From contig NZ_JAILMR010000128.1 of NCBI RefSeq assembly GCF_024692365.1, positions 1 to 34,886 of the forward strand: DNA of 34,886 nucleotides, in the 5' to 3' direction. This DNA comes from Ruminococcus sp. (GTDB lineage: Bacteria > Bacillota > Clostridia > Oscillospirales > Ruminococcaceae). Shown piece after piece: positions 1-7,575 of the stretch (position 1 is its first letter; every line of letters starts with the position of its first letter). Made by a program: the position numbers and the translations under genes. The notes below the pieces were generated by a model. The model saw only the letters and a list, made by a program, of their open reading frames with translations, had not been told where the DNA came from and did no database searches.

Positions 1-65
1 AAATCACTTATTAGCTCTCTTCTTGCTCGCTGCTCTTCTGTTTCATTTCTTCGTCTTCTGCTCAT
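1..65 (-). CDS. 5' end of an unidentified gene, cut by the window edge
   Basis: Only the first 21 codons are inside the window, reading MSRRRRNETEEQRARRELIS followed by D, a very basic and charged N-terminus. The start is supported by a GGAGG (74-78) placed 8 nt before the ATG and by a promoter-like sequence immediately upstream. The next gene upstream is a transposase remnant on the same strand. The charged start would suit a transposase or other DNA-binding protein, but 21 residues are not enough to assign a family. Confidence 0.55.
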   Translation of the reverse strand, partial: MSRRRRNETEEQRARRELISD

Positions 66-79
66 AATTAAAACCTCCA

Positions 80-124
80 AAGTAGTGTCTCTTCTATTAT
101 ACACTACTTCAGAGGTTTACACAA
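80..124 (-). promoter_or_regulatory. promoter with a palindromic operator-like repeat
   Basis: Reading the minus strand, TTGTGT (119-124) and TATAAT (96-101) are separated by 17 bp and lie 31 nt before the ATG of the partial gene. A perfect 9-bp inverted repeat, AAGTAGTGT at 80-88 and ACACTACTT at 101-109, brackets the -10 box, which is a typical place for a repressor operator. The repeat could also be a weak hairpin; the -35 box is poor (3 of 6). Confidence 0.45.
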
Positions 125-1073
125 ATTTTAGGATAGACTCTGAAGCATCTTCTTTGAAAATTACATCAAGACACCAATGTAGATTATTCTCAATAGACCA
201 ATGCTTTCTTACAGAATCAGCGAATTCATCAAAATCGGTAAGTGAGGTTATGAAATATCTTGTAAATTCACGTGTTTCGCCTTTTTCGATAACTGTTGAC
301 TTCACAGTTCCAAGTCCTTTTAAGCCTTTTCACTCATCTTTTTGTTCCAGTCATGACAGTTCGGTAAGCAGACGATATTCTCTTTTTTCAATTCTTCCAT
401 GGTCTTTATCGAGCGTTGTTTTTGATGGAACATTAGCAGAAAATCCATATAAAATAGTCCTTGGTATCCTTGTATAATGCAGGCTGATTTTGTGTCAATC
501 CTATTGCAGAATCTGCATTCTTCTTAATTATCTTTTCAACAATTTTCTTTTGAAAGCTCATTGCATCCGCAGTCACGATGTCACCTTTTATATCGACCAA
601 ATCAAGAAGTTCAGGAACAGCTGTTATCTCATTTGTTTTTTCTTCGACCGCCAGTTCACCTAAAGTAAGCTGATTTTCGGCAACAAAGGCACTTATTACA
701 TGATATGCTTTATGCTTATCATTGCCGCTTCCGCAAATTGTTTTCCTGTCTATTGCCACTGTTCCTCTTTTTGTCCTTTTCTCAGATATCCAGTTTATCA
801 GACATGACGAAAGCTCAGACGGATCCAACTTTTCAAATACTCGTCTGAATGTATCACTGTCCGATATACAATTCGGAAGTTCAAGAAATTTCGACAAGTA
901 TTCCTGCCGACTTTTGCTAAAGTCTCCATATCGGCAAAATCTTCTCCTCCGCATATTACAGTACATAGTCCAATGATTATTATATCTTCAAGTTTATGGT
1001 GGATGTTCCCATATCCTCTTCTCCTAAGCTCACTGAAATTTTTGATTCCTTCTTTTAATTCTTCTATCTTCAT
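117..1073 (-). pseudogene. decayed ISAs1-family transposase
   Basis: Three adjoining minus-strand reading frames together give most of an ISAs1-type DDE transposase. The N-terminus (798-1073) has the family start with IIGLCTVICGGEDF; the central part (433 to about 915) has FLELPN, SDTFRRVF, AIDRKT and TADAMSFQK; the C-terminal part (117 to about 455) has DKDHGRIEKREYRLL and HWSIENNLHWCLDV. The expected catalytic acids (D of AID, D of TADAM, E of HGRIE) are therefore still present. Frame changes occur near 905 and near 455, and two in-frame TGA codons (351-353 and 330-332) lie before the last segment. The protein stops early after the EDAS motif, losing the usual C-terminal end. I could not find terminal inverted repeats or a target duplication, so this is a remnant rather than an intact element. 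Confidence 0.88.
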
Positions 1074-1265
1074 TTTACATCTTTTTCTTTAAAAAGGAAA
1101 TGCTGTTGCCGTAATTTCATAGATGGAAATCGATTTTTAATAATGGAATTGAAGGTATTTTTTAACAAGCTGTGAGAAGTGTCAAAGCTCGATTTGTGTT
1201 TTAGTTTGATATCGACATCCGCTCGATCACCTTTGGCATTCTTATCAAATTTTATCCGTCAGCTC

Positions 1266-1294
1266 TTTACATTTTTCGGGAAATATGCTATAAT
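1266..1294 (+). promoter_or_regulatory. sigma-A promoter of the CoA ligase gene
   Basis: TTTACA (1266-1271), a 17-bp spacer and TATAAT (1289-1294), with TGC directly before the -10 box. It lies 63 nt upstream of the start codon at 1358. The rest of the 284-bp spacer back to the transposase remnant shows no gene. Confidence 0.8.
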
Positions 1295-1357
1295 AAAAAT
1301 GTTGGGCGAAGGCCGTGCAGACCTCCGCAAAATTACTTCCATGAGGAGGAATTATAA

Positions 1358-2593
1358 ATGCAGATAACAGAAACTCAGCTCGCACAGGTCAATGACCGCA
1401 TCCGTGCGCTGATAGCATCTAACAGCTTTTACGGTAAAAAGCTGGAAGAAGCAGGTATAACCGAGGTTCATACCCCCGAGGACTTCGCTAAGCTTCCGTT
1501 TTCCGAAAAGAAGGATCTCCGAGATGCTTACCCCCTGGGACTTATGACCGCTCCCGAAGAGGAGATAGTTCGTATACATTCTTCATCGGGAACAACAGGT
1601 ACTCCCGTAATAATCCCCTATACAGCCAAGGACGTTGACGATTGGGGCGAAATGTTCAAGCGCTGCTATGAAGTGGCAGGCATCACCAACAAGGACAGGA
1701 TTCAGATAACTCCCGGTTACGGTCTGTGGACGGCTGGTATAGGTTTCCAGAACGGTTGTGAAAAGCTGGGTGCAATGGCTGTGCCTATGGGACCAGGTAA
1801 TACCGAGAAGCAGCTTGAAATGATGCAGGCACTTGAAACTACCGTGCTTTGCTCGACTTCTTCATATGCACTTCTTCTTGCTGAAGAGATACAGAAGCGC
1901 GGTATCAAGGATAAGATACATCTTAAAAAGGGCGTTATCGGTTCCGAGAGATGGTCTGATAAGATGCGTGAGCGTATTTCTAACGAGCTGGGTATCGAGC
2001 TTTATGATATTTACGGTCTTACCGAGATATACGGACCCGGTATCGGAATAAACTGCGAACACAACACAGGTATGCACATCTGGGACGACTATCTCTATCT
2101 TGAAATAATCGACCCCAAGACAGGCGAGAATGTTCCCGACGGCGAGTGGGGCGAGATAGTTATAACCACTCTCGTGAAAGAGGGCGCACCCCTTATCCGC
2201 TACAGAACACACGACCTCTCCCGTATCATTCCCGGTGAATGTCCCTGCGGCAGAAAGTATCCCCGCATAGATACCATCAGGGGCAGAACAGATGATATGA
2301 TGAAGATAAAGGGCGTTAACGTGTTCCCAAGCCAGATCGAGGAAGTGCTTGCTGAATTCGACGAGATATCCAGCGAGTACCAGATACGTATATCACACCT
2401 CGACGGCAAGGATACCATGCGTATCTACGTTGAAACTAACGGTCACGTTGATTTTGCCGAGCTTGCAAAGCACATCGCTGAGCGCGTAAAGAGCAAGATA
2501 GGCTTCACACCGATAGTAAAGGTAGTCGAGATAGGCGTTCTTCCCAGAAGCATGAAGAAAACAGCGCGTGTTATCGACGAGAGATTTGACTGA
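1358..2593 (+). CDS. paaK: phenylacetate-CoA ligase family protein
   Basis: A cytoplasmic adenylate-forming enzyme that would join an aryl acid such as phenylacetate to CoA using ATP. The ATP-binding motif SSSGTTGTP is at residues 75-83, IYGLTEIYGPG is near 220, the hinge region YRTHDLSRI near 290, and GRTDDMMKIKGVNVFPSQIE near 310-330, in the order expected of the PaaK family. At 411 residues it is slightly shorter than the usual 430. The start is set by GAGGAGGA (1339-1347) before the ATG. It stands alone between its own promoter and terminator, with no indolepyruvate oxidoreductase genes beside it, which in many anaerobes accompany this ligase. The exact substrate cannot be read from sequence; a role in scavenging aryl acids for aromatic amino acid synthesis is plausible. 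Confidence 0.9.
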   Translation: MQITETQLAQVNDRIRALIASNSFYGKKLEEAGITEVHTPEDFAKLPFSEKKDLRDAYPLGLMTAPEEEIVRIHSSSGTTGTPVIIPYTAKDVDDWGEMFKRCYEVAGITNKDRIQITPGYGLWTAGIGFQNGCEKLGAMAVPMGPGNTEKQLEMMQALETTVLCSTSSYALLLAEEIQKRGIKDKIHLKKGVIGSERWSDKMRERISNELGIELYDIYGLTEIYGPGIGINCEHNTGMHIWDDYLYLEIIDPKTGENVPDGEWGEIVITTLVKEGAPLIRYRTHDLSRIIPGECPCGRKYPRIDTIRGRTDDMMKIKGVNVFPSQIEEVLAEFDEISSEYQIRISHLDGKDTMRIYVETNGHVDFAELAKHIAERVKSKIGFTPIVKVVEIGVLPRSMKKTARVIDERFD

Positions 2594-2620
2594 TACTATT
2601 TATATTAGATATAGCATTGA

Positions 2621-2649
2621 CCCGACACTTGTGAGGTGTCGGGTCTTTT
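2621..2649 (+). terminator. Rho-independent terminator after the CoA ligase
   Basis: An 8-bp stem CCCGACAC (2621-2628) with GTGTCGGG (2636-2643), a 7-nt loop and a following T-rich stretch (TCTTTTT). Confidence 0.85.
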
Positions 2650-2723
2650 TGGCGGGGGTCAATTATTTTGGGGAGGCGGAATTATACGGTGATATTCCTA
2701 TCAACTGCATATCAAATCCCCGC

Positions 2724-2752
2724 TTTACATTTTCACCCAAAAGTGCTATAAT
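2724..2752 (+). promoter_or_regulatory. sigma-A promoter of darA-holB
   Basis: TTTACA (2724-2729), 17-bp spacer, TATAAT (2747-2752) with TGC before it, 52 nt upstream of the darA start. Confidence 0.82.
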
Positions 2753-2804
2753 ATAGTATAACACCCCGTCTCGGAATTCGGCGGAAAATTTGGGAGGTAC
2801 TCCG

Positions 2805-3128
2805 ATGAAACTTGTTTATGCGATAGTTAATAATGATGACACTTACGCTGTCAATAAAGGTCTGCAAAAGGCGGGCATACGCGCCACGAAGCTGTCTTCC
2901 ACAGGCGGCTTCCTCATGGCGGGTAATACAACATTCATGATCTGCTGTGAAGATGCACAGGTGGAAATGGTGATCGAAGTTCTTAAAGAACATTCACGCA
3001 AGCGCAAGCAGTTCGTGCCCTCATCTGTTGTTACCGAGCCTATCAACGAAAAGTCCGTTCCTGTTGAAGTTTCAATCGGCGGCGCAACGATATTCGTCAC
3101 CGATATCGAGCGTTTTGAACAGGTATAA
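2805..3128 (+). CDS. darA: cyclic-di-AMP receptor (DarA/PstA, PII-like)
   Basis: A 107-residue PII-like protein of the YaaQ/DarA family, which forms trimers that bind the second messenger c-di-AMP; the downstream effect is not settled for the family. The conserved signature is clear: AIVNNDDTYAVNKGL near the start, TKLSSTGGFL around residues 28-37 and GNTTFMICCEDAQVE after it. The longer frame from a TTG at 2790 is rejected because GGGAGG (2792-2797) lies 7 nt before the ATG at 2805 and the family begins there. It is followed after 3 nt by holB, the same pairing as in the yaaQ-yaaR-holB cluster of Bacillus, but tmk and yaaR are missing here. Confidence 0.92.
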   Translation: MKLVYAIVNNDDTYAVNKGLQKAGIRATKLSSTGGFLMAGNTTFMICCEDAQVEMVIEVLKEHSRKRKQFVPSSVVTEPINEKSVPVEVSIGGATIFVTDIERFEQV

Positions 3129-3131
3129 CCG

Positions 3132-4103
3132 ATGAAGATATACGGCAATCAGACCCTGCTGAAACAGACCGCACGTATGGTCAGTGCAGGGCGCGAACCA
3201 CACTCGATGATAATCCACGGCGAAAAGGGCTTGGGCAAAAAGGAGATAGCGAAGTATATCGCGGCACAGCTGATGTGCGAAGCCCACACAGGCGAACCCT
3301 GCGGTAACTGCCGAAGCTGCCGCCTTATCGAAAAAGGCGTTCACCCCGACCTCATCTTCGCACAGCCAAACGACAAGGGCAACTATTACGTTGAAGACAT
3401 CCGCGATACCATCGTGGCAGACGCGCCAGTCGCACCTAACGAGGGCGATATCAAGGTCTACGTCATACCAGACCTCGACCTGTCCGTGCAGACCACCGTA
3501 CAGGTGCAGAATATCCTGCTGAAACTGATAGAAGAGCCCCCCGACCATACCGCGCTGATACTCACAGCCCGCAGCAGGGAGACTTTTCTTTCAACTATAA
3601 TTTCCCGATGCGTCAGCCTTGCCGCCGCCCCTGTGACGATGCAGGAAAGCGGCGAGTATTTGCAGGCGAATTATCCCGACCGCGATGCCGCCGAGATACG
3701 TGAAGCACTTGAAGCGGGCAAAGGCAATATCGGAAGATGCCGCGCTTATATGGAAAAAGAGCAGTACTATAATTCCGTGGCTCTGGCGAAAGAACTGGCA
3801 GCCGCCTACTCCGAGGGCAGCGAGTACGGCGTGCTGAGATCGCTTGCCGCGGCAGACGGCAAAAAAGCTATCCTGCGAGAGGGAATATATCTGTTTTCTG
3901 AGATAGTCCGCGATTCGTGTGCACTGCTGACAAACGGCGAGACCATAGGCTGTGATACCCATTCAGCAGAAGCACTTTCGCGTAAGCTGACATTGTCTTC
4001 GGGTGCAGAGCTTTATGATATCCTGACAGCGGCAGTACGCAGGATTGATGCGAATTGTAGTTTATCGCTGGTGTGTAATAGTATGTGCGCGGAGTTGTTT
4101 TGA
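3132..4103 (+). CDS. holB: DNA polymerase III subunit delta prime
   Basis: A 323-residue AAA+ subunit of the clamp loader, which opens the beta clamp on primed DNA. The Walker A loop GEKGLGKK lies at residues 30-37. The zinc module cysteines are at 49, 57, 60 and 63 (C then CGNCRSC). NILLKLIEEPP and the sensor motif TIISRC follow in the expected order. The C-terminal third is poorly conserved, as usual for the family. The gene starts 3 nt after darA and is presumably cotranscribed with it. No terminator is evident directly after it. Confidence 0.92.
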   Translation: MKIYGNQTLLKQTARMVSAGREPHSMIIHGEKGLGKKEIAKYIAAQLMCEAHTGEPCGNCRSCRLIEKGVHPDLIFAQPNDKGNYYVEDIRDTIVADAPVAPNEGDIKVYVIPDLDLSVQTTVQVQNILLKLIEEPPDHTALILTARSRETFLSTIISRCVSLAAAPVTMQESGEYLQANYPDRDAAEIREALEAGKGNIGRCRAYMEKEQYYNSVALAKELAAAYSEGSEYGVLRSLAAADGKKAILREGIYLFSEIVRDSCALLTNGETIGCDTHSAEALSRKLTLSSGAELYDILTAAVRRIDANCSLSLVCNSMCAELF

Positions 4104-4368
4104 TATAAAAAATGAGGTTAGAATGCCAAGGAAAAGAGCTTTGGGTAAATCTTTTTTGCTTGGTGCCCTCCCAACTCTCGTCAAATCAAACATCGCAGAT
4201 ATTCAAATTCTTTCTTCGATGTTACACTATACACTCTATCCCATTAATAAACCTCTGCAAAACCCGAAAACAATTGTATTCCGCTCGTGTGCGCTTCCAC
4301 TCGACCGAATTTTTGTACTCCCCCGCTGTACGCTAAAATGTACCGAAAATACTGTAATAAATATGTAA

Positions 4369-4397
4369 TTGACAAATCGCGTACAAAGTTTTATAAT
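4369..4397 (+). promoter_or_regulatory. consensus sigma-A promoter
   Basis: TTGACA (4369-4374), 17-bp spacer, TATAAT (4392-4397): a perfect match to both consensus hexamers. It should start a transcript near 4404 with an 80-nt leader before the kinase-like gene. Confidence 0.9.
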
Positions 4398-4433
4398 AAA
4401 TTTATAATAAATGTCATATATTTAAATCTTGCG

Positions 4434-4455
4434 ATCAAACCCCTCGGGGTTTGAT
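4434..4455 (+). promoter_or_regulatory. perfect hairpin in the 5' leader
   Basis: ATCAAACCCC (4434-4443) and GGGGTTTGAT (4446-4455) are exact inverted repeats only 2 nt apart, between the promoter and the ribosome binding site at about 4470. There is no T run, so it is not a classical terminator. It could stabilise the mRNA or be an operator. Confidence 0.6.
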
Positions 4456-4485
4456 ATAATGATGTATCGAAAGGAGAGAAAAAGT

Positions 4486-5079
4486 ATGAGTAAGATCAAG
4501 GTCGTGACAATAGGCAGACTGTACTGTTCGGGCGGCAGTTCGATAGGAAAGAGAGTTGCGGCGAAGCTGGGTATCCCCTGCTACGACAGAGAGATAGTTG
4601 AGATGGCGGCTGAAAAAAGCGGTATCTCGATGGCGGAGATCAAGAAGTTTGAGGAGAGCGTTCTCAATCCCATGAAGAAGCCGATAAATCTTTTCGGCGG
4701 TTCGGTGGATATCTGCGAAAAGATCTTCGCGGCTGAAACCGAGGTCGTTTATGAACTCGTTGAGAAAGGTCCATGCGTTATCGTTGGCAGATGTGCGGAT
4801 TTCATACTGAAAAACAAGGTCAAGACACTGGATGTATTCATATATTCCTCTCTTGACAAGCGTATGCAGACGGCTATGGGCGAACCTCACAATATCCCTG
4901 CGGACGAGGTAGCGAACCGCCTGAAAAAGTATGACAAGAAGCGTGGGGATTACTATAATTCAAATACCAATAAAAAGTGGGGAACAAAGTTCAGCTATGA
5001 TCTTTGTCTGGACAGCGGCACACTGGGATATGATATGTGCGCTGACATAATTGCCCACACAGTGGAGGCATCTAGTTAA
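4486..5079 (+). CDS. cytidylate kinase-like family protein
   Basis: A 197-residue P-loop protein of the cytidylate-kinase-like (AAA_26) family, common in Clostridia. The N-terminus VVTIGRLYCSGGSSIGKRVA is the family's P-loop region, followed by LGIPCYDREIVEMAAEKSG, and in the middle VIVGRCADFIL and VFIYSSLDKRM. Whether it phosphorylates CMP or another small molecule is not known for this branch. The start ATG at 4486 has AAGGAG about 10 nt before it; the longer frame from 4429 would begin inside the leader hairpin and is rejected. It is followed after 2 nt by the ybaK-type gene, so the two are one transcription unit. Confidence 0.85.
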   Translation: MSKIKVVTIGRLYCSGGSSIGKRVAAKLGIPCYDREIVEMAAEKSGISMAEIKKFEESVLNPMKKPINLFGGSVDICEKIFAAETEVVYELVEKGPCVIVGRCADFILKNKVKTLDVFIYSSLDKRMQTAMGEPHNIPADEVANRLKKYDKKRGDYYNSNTNKKWGTKFSYDLCLDSGTLGYDMCADIIAHTVEASS

Positions 5080-5081
5080 AA

Positions 5082-5573
5082 ATGGCAAAGGATAAGGACG
5101 TTAAGACCAATGCGATGAGGATACTCGACAGGAACAAAGTCGCTTACAAGGTGAACACCTATGAGTGCGAGGAGTTCATTGACGGGGTACACATCGCAGA
5201 TATGCTGGGTCAGCCGCATGACAGCACTTTCAAAACGCTGGTTGCTCAGGGAAAAAGCGGCGGGTATTACGTTTTCGCCATACCCATAGACGAGGAGCTG
5301 GATATGAAGAAAGCCGCGAAGTCTGTTGGGGAAAAATCGGTGGAACTTATACACGTCAAGGATATCAACAAGGTGACAGGCTATATCCGCGGCGGCTGTA
5401 CGCCTTTGGGTATGAAAAAGCAGTACCCTACCGTGGTGGACAGTTCGGCTGAAAATTTCAATGAAATAATCATAAGCGGCGGTCGGCTTGGTTCGCAGAT
5501 ATTCCTTGACCCGAAAGACTTAGTAAAGGTCACAGGTGGAAAGTTCGAGAGTATCATCTTTGAACAGGTCTGA
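5082..5573 (+). CDS. ybaK: Cys-tRNA(Pro)/aminoacyl-tRNA deacylase, YbaK/EbsC type
   Basis: A 163-residue cytoplasmic editing enzyme of the YbaK/ProX fold, which hydrolyses mischarged Cys-tRNA(Pro). The region HDSTFKTLVAQG holds the invariant lysine of the family, and the Gly-rich segments GYIRGGCTPLGMKK and IIISGGRLG match the family's substrate loops. The start is 2 nt after the upstream stop codon; the only Shine-Dalgarno candidate, GGAGG at 5064-5068, is 13 nt away, so translation is probably coupled to the kinase-like gene. A bidirectional terminator follows. Confidence 0.92.
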   Translation: MAKDKDVKTNAMRILDRNKVAYKVNTYECEEFIDGVHIADMLGQPHDSTFKTLVAQGKSGGYYVFAIPIDEELDMKKAAKSVGEKSVELIHVKDINKVTGYIRGGCTPLGMKKQYPTVVDSSAENFNEIIISGGRLGSQIFLDPKDLVKVTGGKFESIIFEQV

Positions 5574-5598
5574 CGTCTGAATACCAATTAAAAATAAT

Positions 5599-5633
5599 GC
5601 GTGGGACAGCAGTACAGCTATCCCACGCTTTTT
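5599..5633. terminator. bidirectional terminator between convergent genes
   Basis: The stem GCGTGGGA (5599-5606) pairs with TCCCACGC (5621-5628) and is followed by TTTTT on the plus strand. On the minus strand the same stem is followed by a T-rich run (5590-5595 read in reverse), so it can stop both the ybaK unit and the dockerin gene. Confidence 0.85.
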
Positions 5634-5638
5634 GCGTA

Positions 5639-6634
5639 TCAAAGCAATCTCTTACCCTTGATGTGCGCCGCGATCTTGATAATATCGGTGACGTTGATAC
5701 AGCCGTCACCGTTTACATCGGCTCTCTTGCGGGCATCATCACTGAGGATTCTTTTACCCTTTATATGCGCCGCTATCAAGGTGATATCCGTGATATTTAT
5801 CTCGCCGTCGTAGTTGACATCGCCTGTTGTCCGCTCCTCGCCGACATATTTATAGGGGACTTCAAAGGTCTTAGCGTAGCTTTCGGCTGGGGAATCGGGA
5901 TAAACATACATGGTAAAACCCTCTATGTGCTTGAATCTGTCCTTCTCGTAGAAAAAACCTACCGCATGATCCTGTATGACGCAGTTCTGGGGTATCGACA
6001 GACTTTTCAGCGATGTACAGCCCAGAAGACTCATCTGGCGTATCTCGGTCAAACCGCTCGGAAGAGTCAGCTTATTGAGGGAAGAACAGTTGTAGAACGT
6101 GAAATCGGGCAGAATATCCAGCCCCGAGGGGAGAGTGACATCATTCAGCGCAGTACAGCCCGAGAATACCAGTGTATCAAAGCTTGTTACGCTGTCGGGT
6201 ATGTGTACACTTTGCAGCTTCGGACAGCCCCAGAAGCATGAATTGCCGATGGTATCCAAAGTCGATGGCAGTTCAACGCTGACAAGCTGACGGCAGCCAA
6301 AGAACGCATGGTCATCAATTTTTGTAACGCCCTCGGGGACGGTCACACTTTGCAGAGTTCGGTTGAACTCAAAGCAGTATGAACCGATGGAAGTAACGAT
6401 TTTGCCGCCCAGAACTGAGGGTATCGCAAGTTCGGTATCGTTGCCCGAATAGGACACTATCTCAACGCCGTCATCGGTGTTCACGCAGCCGAATTCGCCT
6501 TCTGTGAAATCAGCATTCTCAGCTGCGCTTGCGTTTATAACCCTGCCGAAAGCACCGCCATATGCAGGCAGAAAAGCCGCTCCGCCGAATATAAGAGCCA
6601 CAGCCGTAAGCCCTGCAACGAGTTTCTTCATCAT
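5639..6634 (-). CDS. secreted leucine-rich-repeat protein with C-terminal type I dockerin
   Basis: A 331-residue exported protein. Residues 1-40 form a signal peptide (MMKKLVAGLTAVALIFGGAA...). Residues about 65-235 hold BspA-like LRR_5 repeats with units such as LTLPSGLTEI and VELPSTLDTIGNSCFWGCPK. Residues about 270-331 are a complete dockerin: two Ca-binding loops, DVNYDGEINITD and DVNGDGCINVTD, each followed by a helix ending AAHIKGKR. A dockerin binds a cohesin on a scaffoldin or the cell surface, so this protein would be held in a cellulosome-like complex. No catalytic domain is present, which suggests binding or adhesion. AGGAG precedes two tandem ATGs; the second (6631) has slightly better spacing. 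Confidence 0.9.
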   Translation of the reverse strand: MMKKLVAGLTAVALIFGGAAFLPAYGGAFGRVINASAAENADFTEGEFGCVNTDDGVEIVSYSGNDTELAIPSVLGGKIVTSIGSYCFEFNRTLQSVTVPEGVTKIDDHAFFGCRQLVSVELPSTLDTIGNSCFWGCPKLQSVHIPDSVTSFDTLVFSGCTALNDVTLPSGLDILPDFTFYNCSSLNKLTLPSGLTEIRQMSLLGCTSLKSLSIPQNCVIQDHAVGFFYEKDRFKHIEGFTMYVYPDSPAESYAKTFEVPYKYVGEERTTGDVNYDGEINITDITLIAAHIKGKRILSDDARKRADVNGDGCINVTDIIKIAAHIKGKRLL

Positions 6635-6668
6635 GATATCTCCTTTACAAAATAACTGTCAAGCATAC

Positions 6669-6699
6669 AAAAATATCGGAGAACGCGGTGTTCTCCGAT
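6669..6699 (-). terminator. Rho-independent terminator after the lipoprotein gene
   Basis: A perfect 10-bp inverted repeat, ATCGGAGAAC (6675-6684) with GTTCTCCGAT (6690-6699), and on the minus strand a run of T (6669-6673) right after it. It separates the lipoprotein gene from the dockerin gene. Confidence 0.88.
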
Positions 6700-6708
6700 A
6701 TCATCATC

Positions 6709-7509
6709 TTACCAGTACTGAACTTCGCTGTTCTGCTGATCGATCTCAGGCTGCTGTTCAGGCTGAGTAGTATCTGTCTGACTCTCTTCGGGCTGAGGTT
6801 CTGGAGCTGTTGTCGTAGTGGTCGTTTCTTCTTCCTCAATAGGGTCTTCATACACAGGTGCTTCTGTTGTGGTGGAGGTCTTAGCAGCCTCTTTCTCCTT
6901 TTCTTCCTCTACGATGTCAGCCTCTTTCTTCATAGTATCCTTGACATCGCCTATCTTGTTTGTATACACAAGGAAAGCGTACTCGTCCATCAGTCTTATC
7001 TCACCCGAAAGCATATCGGTGAGAGGGAAACCGTGGAGCTCGAATCTTTTGCCGTCCTCGAGAGTTATCTCAACATTGAAATCACCCAGCATCATGACAT
7101 CGCCCGATACCGTGTGTGACCAGTTGAACTTTCTGACTTCGTCTATCTCGAAATCTTCACCTGTGGGTATAAGATTCTCGCTGTACTCGCCGTCGCCGTA
7201 GTTTATAGCAAAACCAATTATTTCATGCTCTGTACCGTTTGTCAGCTCAACGGAATAATCAGCTTTCTTTGCGTCCTTTTCGCCTATGTAATTGAGTTTT
7301 TCCTCTTCATCGGGCTTGGATTCTGTGGGAGCCTCAGAAGATTCAACTGCGCTGTCCTCCTCAGGAGTGCTTTCAGTGTCCTTTTCAGCCGTAGAAGACT
7401 CAGGCTTTTTGGAAGAATTATCCTTATCGTCTGTTTTTTTGCCGCAGGCAGAAACGCTCATCGCCATAACTGCCGCTGCCAGAATAGCAGCCAGTGCTTT
7501 TATTTTCAT
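6709..7509 (-). CDS. putative lipoprotein of unknown function
   Basis: A 266-residue exported protein with a lipoprotein signal: a hydrophobic stretch then VSAC, the lipid-anchored cysteine being residue 22. A Ser/Glu/Lys-rich spacer (about 25-70) leads to a compact beta-rich middle part (about 70-185, containing YSVELTNGTEHEIIGFAINY and GDFNVEITLEDGKRFELHG). The tail from about 200 is a low-complexity Thr/Glu/Pro/Gln region. I do not recognise the middle domain; it resembles small Ig-like or cell-surface substrate domains in general style only. The start at 7509 is chosen because GGAGGA precedes it by 8 nt; the longer frame from 7575 would put a charged segment before the signal peptide. Confidence 0.8.
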   Translation of the reverse strand: MKIKALAAILAAAVMAMSVSACGKKTDDKDNSSKKPESSTAEKDTESTPEEDSAVESSEAPTESKPDEEEKLNYIGEKDAKKADYSVELTNGTEHEIIGFAINYGDGEYSENLIPTGEDFEIDEVRKFNWSHTVSGDVMMLGDFNVEITLEDGKRFELHGFPLTDMLSGEIRLMDEYAFLVYTNKIGDVKDTMKKEADIVEEEKEKEAAKTSTTTEAPVYEDPIEEEETTTTTTAPEPQPEESQTDTTQPEQQPEIDQQNSEVQYW

Positions 7510-7560
7510 TTTACTTATCCTCCGTATTTCCTTAATTTTAAGGTTGTCGTGAATACATAT

Positions 7561-7566
7561 ATTATA
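7561..7566 (-). promoter_or_regulatory. -10 box of the lipoprotein gene
   Basis: On the minus strand TATAAT (7566 to 7561) lies 51 nt before the ATG. No good -35 box is seen 16-18 bp upstream. Confidence 0.45.
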
Positions 7567-7575
7567 CCACACCAT

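Larger units (their letters stand above)
4104..4485 (+). other. 382-bp spacer: no gene until the promoter at its end
   Basis: Frames through 4112-4368 are short, lack a ribosome binding site and give no recognisable protein. The last 120 bp hold a near-perfect promoter and a hairpin, listed separately. I see nothing else here. Confidence 0.6.

Noticed and set aside
4045..4368. Frames running out of holB into the spacer
   Set aside because: No ribosome binding site at a sensible start, no recognisable protein, and stops are chance.
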